From DAMCAP01 sp964369265 (lineage in GTDB: Bacteria > Bacillota > Clostridia > Oscillospirales > Ruminococcaceae), in NCBI GenBank assembly GCA_964369265.1, contig CAYJEV010000009.1, forward strand, positions 1 through 33,600: 33,600 bases of DNA, in the 5' to 3' direction. Numbering within the stretch: the first letter of the stretch is position 1; every line of letters starts with the position of its first letter. Positions 28,414 through 33,600 of the stretch are shown here, piece by piece. The notes below the pieces were generated by a model. That model searched no databases. It had not been told where the DNA came from and worked only from the letters and a program-made list of their open reading frames with translations. Position numbers and translations under genes: made by a program.

Positions 28414-30132
28414 GTATTGTGCTAAAAGCTCTTCAACTAAAGCCTTAACCTCAGTTTTGATATCAGAAACAGGAACTTTCTTTGAAACGCTCTTATCTCT
28501 AGTCACAAGCTCGCAAACGCTTTCTTTTAGGTTACGAGGGCTGACAATTACTCTAACTGGAACTCCTAGTAAATCAGCATCAGAGAACATTACACCAGCT
28601 GTAACAGCTCTATCATCATAGATAACCTCAATACCCATAGCTTTTAAGGAGCTGTATAGCTCGTCTGCTGTCGCTCTAACTTCTTGGTCGTCTGAACGCA
28701 TAGCGCAGATATGAACCTGCCATGGAGCAATAGAAATTGGCCAGATTGGGCCATAGTCATCATGACGAGCCTCGCAAACAGAAGCAGCTAACCTACCAAC
28801 GCCAATACCATAGCAACCCATGATAGGATTATGGCTTGTGCCGTTTTCATCAAGATATGTCATATTCATTGATTTAGTATACTTATCTCCGAGCTGGAAT
28901 ATATTGCCAACTTCGATACCTCTCTTTATAACCACAGTGTTTTTGCCGCACTCTGGGCAGGTTCCGCCCTCAACAATCTTCGCTACATCATGGAACTCCA
29001 CAGCGCCTAAATCTCTTTCGATATCAAGCCCAGTGTAGTGATAATCAAGCTTGTTTCCGCCACAAGATAGGTTGTTAGCGCCTTTTAGAGAGCTATCAAA
29101 TATAACTGTCACATTCTTTTTATCAAAGTTAACAGGGCCAGTAAAACCAGCAACAATGCCGCTCTCTTCATCAATAACAGCTGGAATGATGCCTGTTCCA
29201 ATAACAGTCTTTAGCTTAGCTTCATTAACCTCGAAATCGCCTCTAATGAAAAGCGCTAAATATCCACCATCATTTTCCTTTGTGTAAACAACAGCCTTGC
29301 AAGACTTATCTGTTGTCATTCCTAAGAAATTGCATACATCTTCAATAGTCTTGCAGTTTGGAGTTAACACAAGCTCAAGCTCCTTAGAAACAGCATCTTT
29401 TTGGTTTACAACTATATTTTCAGCAGCTTCCATGTTAGCTTTGTAATCGCAAGAATCACACATTACTATGCTATCTTCACCAACAGGAGATAACAGCATA
29501 AACTCATGAGATACCTTTCCGCCCATCATTCCTGAATCAGAAGCAACAGAGATTACCTCGCCAATACCAGCACGTCTGAACACATTTTCATATGCTTTGT
29601 GGCATTTATCGTAGTATTCCTCTAAATCTTCTTGAGAAGTATGATAAGAATAAGCATCTTTCATTGTAAACTCTCTAACTCTAATTAGTCCAGCTCTTGG
29701 GCGTGCTTCATCTCTAAACTTAGTTTGAATTTGATATATCATAAATGGATATTTTGTGTAGCTTTGGCCATACTCTTTCACTAGCTGTACTGCTGGCTCT
29801 TCATGTGTCATACCTAATACATGCTTGCTTCCGCTTCTATCAACAAATCTAAGCAGCTCTGCTCCAACGCTTTCGTATCTGCCAGACTCCTCCCAAAGGC
29901 TCGCTGGCATTACAACAGGGAATGACACTTCTTGACCATCAATAGCGTCCATTTCCTCTCTAATAATCTCTTCAATTTTTCTGGAAATTCTTTTTTGAGG
30001 GTTAAAAGAGGAGAATATGCCGTTGCCAACATATTTAATATATGCTCCTCTAACCATCAAAGCATGGCTATCAATAACGCAATCTGATGGTCTTTCCTTA
30101 AATCTCTCTCCAACTAATTTTGCTAACTTCAT
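28408..30132 (-). CDS. proS: Prolyl-tRNA synthetase (bacterial type with editing domain)
   Basis: This class II enzyme charges tRNA-Pro. The 574-residue length fits the bacterial ProS with the INS editing insertion. Motif 2 is in TKFRDEARPRAGLIRVREFTMKDAYSYH. The INS region spans roughly residues 225-390 (CKTIEDVCNFLGMTTDKSCKAVVY...GFTGPVNF). Motif 3 is in GCYGIGVGRLAASVCEARHDD. The C-terminal anticodon-binding domain starts at ISIAPWQVHIC. The start is the ATG at 30132, with GGAGGAAGAG directly upstream; the TTG at 30144 overlaps that site. Expression is set by the T-box riboswitch in the leader. The stop codon lies inside a dispersed repeat. Confidence 0.97.
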   Translation of the reverse strand: MKLAKLVGERFKERPSDCVIDSHALMVRGAYIKYVGNGIFSSFNPQKRISRKIEEIIREEMDAIDGQEVSFPVVMPASLWEESGRYESVGAELLRFVDRSGSKHVLGMTHEEPAVQLVKEYGQSYTKYPFMIYQIQTKFRDEARPRAGLIRVREFTMKDAYSYHTSQEDLEEYYDKCHKAYENVFRRAGIGEVISVASDSGMMGGKVSHEFMLLSPVGEDSIVMCDSCDYKANMEAAENIVVNQKDAVSKELELVLTPNCKTIEDVCNFLGMTTDKSCKAVVYTKENDGGYLALFIRGDFEVNEAKLKTVIGTGIIPAVIDEESGIVAGFTGPVNFDKKNVTVIFDSSLKGANNLSCGGNKLDYHYTGLDIERDLGAVEFHDVAKIVEGGTCPECGKNTVVIKRGIEVGNIFQLGDKYTKSMNMTYLDENGTSHNPIMGCYGIGVGRLAASVCEARHDDYGPIWPISIAPWQVHICAMRSDDQEVRATADELYSSLKAMGIEVIYDDRAVTAGVMFSDADLLGVPVRVIVSPRNLKESVCELVTRDKSVSKKVPVSDIKTEVKALVEELLAQYK

Positions 30133-30170
30133 CTCTTCCTCCAAATATCTTGTTACAATTTAGAATGAAC

Positions 30171-30408
30171 AAAAAACGCCCTAAGCACAAAGCTTAGGGC
30201 GAACTAAATAAAAGTCCGTGGTACCACCTAAATTCGGATAAAATCCGCACTCAAATTCTCTATAACGGGAGAATCCCGATTTGCTTAGTTTCTCGCAAAT
30301 AGCTCAAAGATGGGTTCAGTAATATAGAATAAAGGCTCGCACCAAACGCCTTCTCTCTGCAAATCTTGCCTTACTTACTATTTCTTATCATCGCTTTTTA
30401 TTCATTTC
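30171..30408 (-). ncRNA. T-box riboswitch controlling proS
   Basis: On the minus strand, AGGTGGTACCACGG (30229-30216) is the T-box sequence of the antiterminator, which pairs with the uncharged tRNA acceptor end. It is followed by a terminator, CGCCCTAAGC/GCTTAGGGCG (30177-30201), with a T run. Stem I holds the specifier loop, where GAACCCATC (30317-30309) places CCC, a proline codon, at 30314-30312. All three parts agree with a tRNA-Pro sensor that raises proS transcription when proline charging falls. Confidence 0.93.
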
Positions 30409-30415
30409 TACAATA

Positions 30416-30444
30416 AAAATACCATAATTAAACCTTGTTGTCAA
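30416..30444 (-). promoter_or_regulatory. Promoter of the T-box/proS transcript
   Basis: Minus-strand -35 TTGACA (30444-30439), a 17-bp spacer and -10 TATTTT (30421-30416), just upstream of the T-box and downstream of rnr. Confidence 0.65.
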
Positions 30445-30482
30445 GATTTAATTTCAAAACTCATCTCAAATATTTACTAGCC

Positions 30483-32615
30483 TTAATAAACTACTTCAAT
30501 AAGCGAAAAGTCAATCTGACCAAGAGGAATTTTTGTATCAACAACCTCTATTCTAACAGCTGTTCCAATTGTTATTGTCTTTTTGTTCTCGTTATGAATG
30601 TATTTAAGCTTTCCATCAAATTGATACTCATTTAAATATCTAGCCCCTAAAAGCCCTTCAACTGTCGATGGAAGCTGAACATAAATTCCATGTGAGGTAA
30701 TTCCTGAAACTATCCCCTCAAACTCCTCGCCTATAAACTGCGACATATATTCAGCCTTATAGCAGTCCTCACATTCTCTTTCTGCTTTCATCGCCCTAAG
30801 TTCGCCAGCATTTGACTTATCAGCTGCCACATTAACAAAATTCCTATAGCGCTTTTCTATGTTCTCTCTGCGCATATTTAAAAGATGTGAAGAAATAATT
30901 CTGTGTATCATTAAATCAGGATAACGTCTAATCGGAGAAGTGAAGTGTGCGTAATCTTTAAATGCAAGGCCATAATGCCCCTTGCTTTCAGAAGAATATT
31001 TTGCCTTTGACATGCTCTTTAGCAGCACATCATTAACAGCAAGCGAATATGGCTTGTCCTTTGCATCTTTAAGCAGCTTAGCAAGCCTTTTTTGGCTAAC
31101 TCCCAGCTCTATTCCCTCAGCAGATAAACCAAGACTTCTAACAACCTCGACTAGCATATCAATTTTTTGCGCTGTTGGCTCTTCATGTATGCGATACAAA
31201 AATGGCAGGTCGTTGTCATTAGAGAAATAGGCAGCAGCCTTGTTGGCTGTTAGCATAAACTCCTCGATTATCCCCTCACTAATTCCTGTTTTTCTAGGCT
31301 CTACCAGCACAGCTCTTCCCTCACTATCAAGCCCTATTCTTGACTCAACTGATTCTAGCGCTAATCCACCGTTATTAAAGCGCTTTTTCTCTAAGATTTT
31401 TGCTAAACTGTACATCAGCTTAATTTGAGGAATAAGCTCTCCGTATTTAGCGATTATCTCCTCGCTTGCAGTATCCTCTAAAATCTCATTTATCTCGCTA
31501 TACACTCCCTTAATTCTAGAATGTATAACAGTTCTATGGAAACTATACTTAACAATCTCGCCATCATGATCTAAATCAATAATAGCAGTAAGCGCAAGCC
31601 TGTCCACATTTGGGTTTAATGAACACAGCTCATTTGAAAGCTCTGGAGGAAGCATTGGTATAACTTTATCTGCATAATAAAGCGATGTCCCTCTCTCTAA
31701 AGCTTCTTTGTCTAGCGGAGATCCTTGAGTTACATAATAGCTAACATCGGCTATATGAACACCAAGCTCATATCCTGTCTCTTTTTTGAATAGATGAACA
31801 GCATCATCCATATCCTTACTATAAGCTGAGTCAATTGTAAAAAGCGGTATATGCCTTAAATCAAGCCTTCCCTCAATCTCTTTTGGATGTATACCATTTT
31901 CGTATATTATTTTCGCTTGATTTATAGCTTCTTCTGGAAATTCAGTTAGAATAGCATTAGATTTCAGTATTCCCTTAACAGAGCTTGCTGCAAGGCTTGC
32001 ATCACCAAGCACCTCATCTATCTCAATCCTATGTCCACTATGTGACTGACCTCTTTTGGAGATGCTCGCAAGAACTCTTTCCCCAGACTTTGCTGTATTT
32101 AATTCTCTTCCAAGATAAATTGGTTCTTTAAAGCCTCTATCAGCATCTAAATAGTAATCTCTGCCCTCTTTTACAATAGTTCCTAAGATTGGAGTGTTGG
32201 CAGTTTCTATAATTTCTGTAACTCTGCCATCATCTCTTCCGTCCTCTCCCTTATTAACATGAACCTCAACCTTATCTCCAGGCATTGCCCCTTTAAGGTA
32301 TTTACCAGGAATAAACACCTCTTCGTTTGTGTTATCAAGCCTCACAAAACCAAATGTCCCAGCCAGCCTTGACACAACTCCTGTTATAGCTGGTTTTTGC
32401 TTTTTCTTTTTAGCTCCCGCACTCGACCTTATTAAACGCACTCTTTGTCCATCTGATAATATCTTTCCATCTCTCTGAAGCTCTCTCATAGCTTTGTTAA
32501 ACTCCGAAAAATCTCGCTTTTGTATTCCTAGTCGCTTTTCAACTATTTTAAACTTAGCTTCACCTCTATCTGCTGCCCTCAAAACTCTTATTATTCCAGC
32601 TTTAAAATCTCTCAT
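30483..32615 (-). CDS. rnr: Ribonuclease R
   Basis: RNase R is a processive 3'-5' exoribonuclease that digests structured RNA and takes part in mRNA decay, rRNA quality control and trans-translation. Domains: N-terminal winged helix (MRDFKAGIIRVLRAADRGEAKF), cold-shock domains (ITGVVSRLAGTFGFVRLDN...), a central RNB domain with the catalytic Asp cluster in FTIDSAYSKDMDDAVHL, the HFTSPIRRYPDLMIHR motif, and a C-terminal S1 domain (FEGIVSGITSHGIYVQL). The length of 710 is normal. It lacks the Lys-rich tail of the E. coli enzyme. AGAGAGG precedes the ATG. smpB, often next to it, is not here. No clear terminator follows. Confidence 0.96.
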   Translation of the reverse strand: MRDFKAGIIRVLRAADRGEAKFKIVEKRLGIQKRDFSEFNKAMRELQRDGKILSDGQRVRLIRSSAGAKKKKQKPAITGVVSRLAGTFGFVRLDNTNEEVFIPGKYLKGAMPGDKVEVHVNKGEDGRDDGRVTEIIETANTPILGTIVKEGRDYYLDADRGFKEPIYLGRELNTAKSGERVLASISKRGQSHSGHRIEIDEVLGDASLAASSVKGILKSNAILTEFPEEAINQAKIIYENGIHPKEIEGRLDLRHIPLFTIDSAYSKDMDDAVHLFKKETGYELGVHIADVSYYVTQGSPLDKEALERGTSLYYADKVIPMLPPELSNELCSLNPNVDRLALTAIIDLDHDGEIVKYSFHRTVIHSRIKGVYSEINEILEDTASEEIIAKYGELIPQIKLMYSLAKILEKKRFNNGGLALESVESRIGLDSEGRAVLVEPRKTGISEGIIEEFMLTANKAAAYFSNDNDLPFLYRIHEEPTAQKIDMLVEVVRSLGLSAEGIELGVSQKRLAKLLKDAKDKPYSLAVNDVLLKSMSKAKYSSESKGHYGLAFKDYAHFTSPIRRYPDLMIHRIISSHLLNMRRENIEKRYRNFVNVAADKSNAGELRAMKAERECEDCYKAEYMSQFIGEEFEGIVSGITSHGIYVQLPSTVEGLLGARYLNEYQFDGKLKYIHNENKKTITIGTAVRIEVVDTKIPLGQIDFSLIEVVY

Positions 32616-32669
32616 ATTGCAAACCTCTCTTTCTGTTATAACCCTTATATATTGCTAATTAAACTCGCA

Positions 32670-33185
32670 TTATTCAAAGTTTCCTTCAATTCTTGTTCCA
32701 TAAGCAATAATATGTTTTCTATTCTCACCAAATGTAAATAATCGCCATAACTCTTCGTTCTCGCAAAAGCAATCTGAAAATGTTTCTAGCACAACACCAT
32801 TTTCAAATATTATTTTTAAGTCAAACATTTCATTCACTTCAATCTTTTCAATAACTAATCCATTCATAAGCTCGCTGTTTTGTCGTAAAATCGCAACTTT
32901 CTCATCAAAAAAATTTCCGCCTTGAACATCAAAGTCAAAATCCTCTGGACGCTCAACACCACCACAAGGATTAAATACATCCCCATAACCAATACGAAAA
33001 TCATAGTTTGAAAATTGCCATATCCTAAAATTTGACTGAATGTGTAAAGCATACCTTGCTCTTATTACTTGTTCGCCTTTATAGTTTGTTATCTCAATCA
33101 AATCACCAAAGCTAATCCAACATAAATTCACTGCTCTTCCAATCGTCTAAAGCTTTTTACCAATTAGCTCTTTTAATAGAGTCAT
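32670..33185 (-). pseudogene. Unknown gene interrupted by an in-frame amber codon
   Basis: An ATG at 33185 has an excellent ribosome binding site (AGGAGGAAAAC). It opens MTLLKELIGKKL, then TAG at codon 13 (33149-33147), and the same frame continues TIGRAVNLCWISFGDLIEI... to the stop at 32670, 171 codons in all. The downstream part is coherent and acidic, with VLETFSDCFCENEELWRLFTFGENRKHIIAYG at its end, so the gene is intact apart from one codon. A GTG at 33131 could restart translation (153 residues), but its ribosome binding site is poor. TAG is a normal stop for other genes here. I do not recognise the family with confidence; it recalls small immunity-type proteins. It may be a recent pseudogene or a sequencing error. 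Confidence 0.55.
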
Positions 33186-33319
33186 GTTTTCCTCCTATAT
33201 CTATTTCTAGAAAATTCAAAAGTTTTGTTAAAAATCATCAATCATAAGATTATTATTGTTAGCCTAATATTATAGCTTTTTGTGTAATACTTATCATAAT
33301 AGCCCTTTGACATACCTAT

Positions 33320-33600
33320 TTAATGATGTATTACTTGCATTTTCTTTTCCATTTCTTGTATATCAGCCTTGCTTAGGGAAGTAATGTCAATATAATTTCC
33401 GGTTAAATCTGTAATAATTGCAATAGCAGGGTTATCATAACCACCTTTGTAGTATATTTTTTCATTTTGATTATCTATTAAAATGCACCTGCTTTTTCGA
33501 GCTGTGACTTTCAAGAACTTTATCCATGTGTCAGGACTGTCCACTTTTATTACATTTGCTCGTTTCCAATAATGTAATATACGATATCGTTGCTTTTTTT
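33320..33600 (-). CDS. Hypothetical protein, C-terminal part (runs off window edge)
   Basis: The frame is open from the window edge to a TAA at 33320-33322, about 93 codons. A GTG at 33544 could be a start but has no good ribosome binding site, and the upstream codons (RYRILHYWKRANVIKV) read naturally into it, so the gene probably begins outside the window. Visible features are a basic N-terminal part, ARKSRCILIDNQNEKIYYKGG, NPAIAIITDLTGNYIDITSLS and a helical end (KADIQEMEKKMQVIHH). It is soluble, and I know no family for it. The 134 bp between it and the broken gene downstream hold nothing I can name. Confidence 0.5.
   Translation of the reverse strand, partial: KKQRYRILHYWKRANVIKVDSPDTWIKFLKVTARKSRCILIDNQNEKIYYKGGYDNPAIAIITDLTGNYIDITSLSKADIQEMEKKMQVIHH

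Noticed and set aside
30435..30635. Plus-strand ORF at the end of rnr
   Set aside because: It overlaps the proS promoter and the S1 domain of RNase R on the other strand; no ribosome binding site.

Overview
The window looks like chromosomal DNA of a low-GC Firmicute of class Clostridia, probably a gut or other anaerobic lineage. The evidence is the AT-rich codon use, strong AGGAGG-type ribosome binding sites, TTGACA-17-TATAAT promoters, a T-box riboswitch, the gene order ylxM-ffh-rpsP-khpA-rimM-trmD, an HPr with both His15 and Ser46, and an apparent selenoprotein. Genus cannot be read from the sequence alone.

Layout. 1-4633 (minus strand): a truncated membrane protein, ptsH with its own promoter, and the SRP/translation operon ylxM-ffh-rpsP-khpA-rimM-trmD, with a hairpin in each of the three gaps between ffh and rimM. 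4735-5475: a TRIC-family membrane protein. 5512-11455: an accessory island. It holds a run of immunity-like small genes (SUKH, a CdiI-like protein, an unknown protein, DUF3916) and a class III Fic AMP-transferase, an intergenic block of strong palindromes, a peroxiredoxin-like gene, and a phage-like regulatory module (XRE repressor, ImmA peptidase, small alarmone synthetase) transcribed away from a small zinc-ribbon gene. 11570-18340 (plus): a DUF401 transporter-like protein, a CapA-like protein, a secreted acidic protein, and a response regulator/histidine kinase pair with a 38-codon membrane ORF between them. 18449-25071 (minus): an operon of solute-binding lipoprotein, CinA-like/SpoIID fusion, RDD protein and alpha/beta hydrolase, then a GGDEF protein. 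25162-26402 (minus): rplJ-rplL with an L10 leader. 26582-28349 (plus): an RpiR regulator and a YdcF-family protein. 28408-33600 (minus): proS behind a T-box, rnr, a gene broken by an in-frame amber codon, and a truncated gene at the edge.

The most interesting signal is at 8326-8763. A peroxiredoxin-like frame is open from a good ribosome binding site except for two TGA codons, which fall exactly where this family has its CxxC cysteines (W-TGA-P-H-TGA). TGA is an ordinary stop elsewhere in the window. A small stem-loop with a G-containing loop lies 21 and 30 nt downstream of the two codons, within the spacing usual for bacterial SECIS elements. The simplest reading is a UxxU (diselenide-type) selenoprotein that ordinary gene calling would truncate to its C-terminal 105 residues. 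Other points of interest are the XRE-ImmA-alarmone synthetase operon, a three-copy dispersed repeat with a conserved core and changing stem arms, a probable ATT-initiated zinc-ribbon gene, and the CinA-like/SpoIID fusion.
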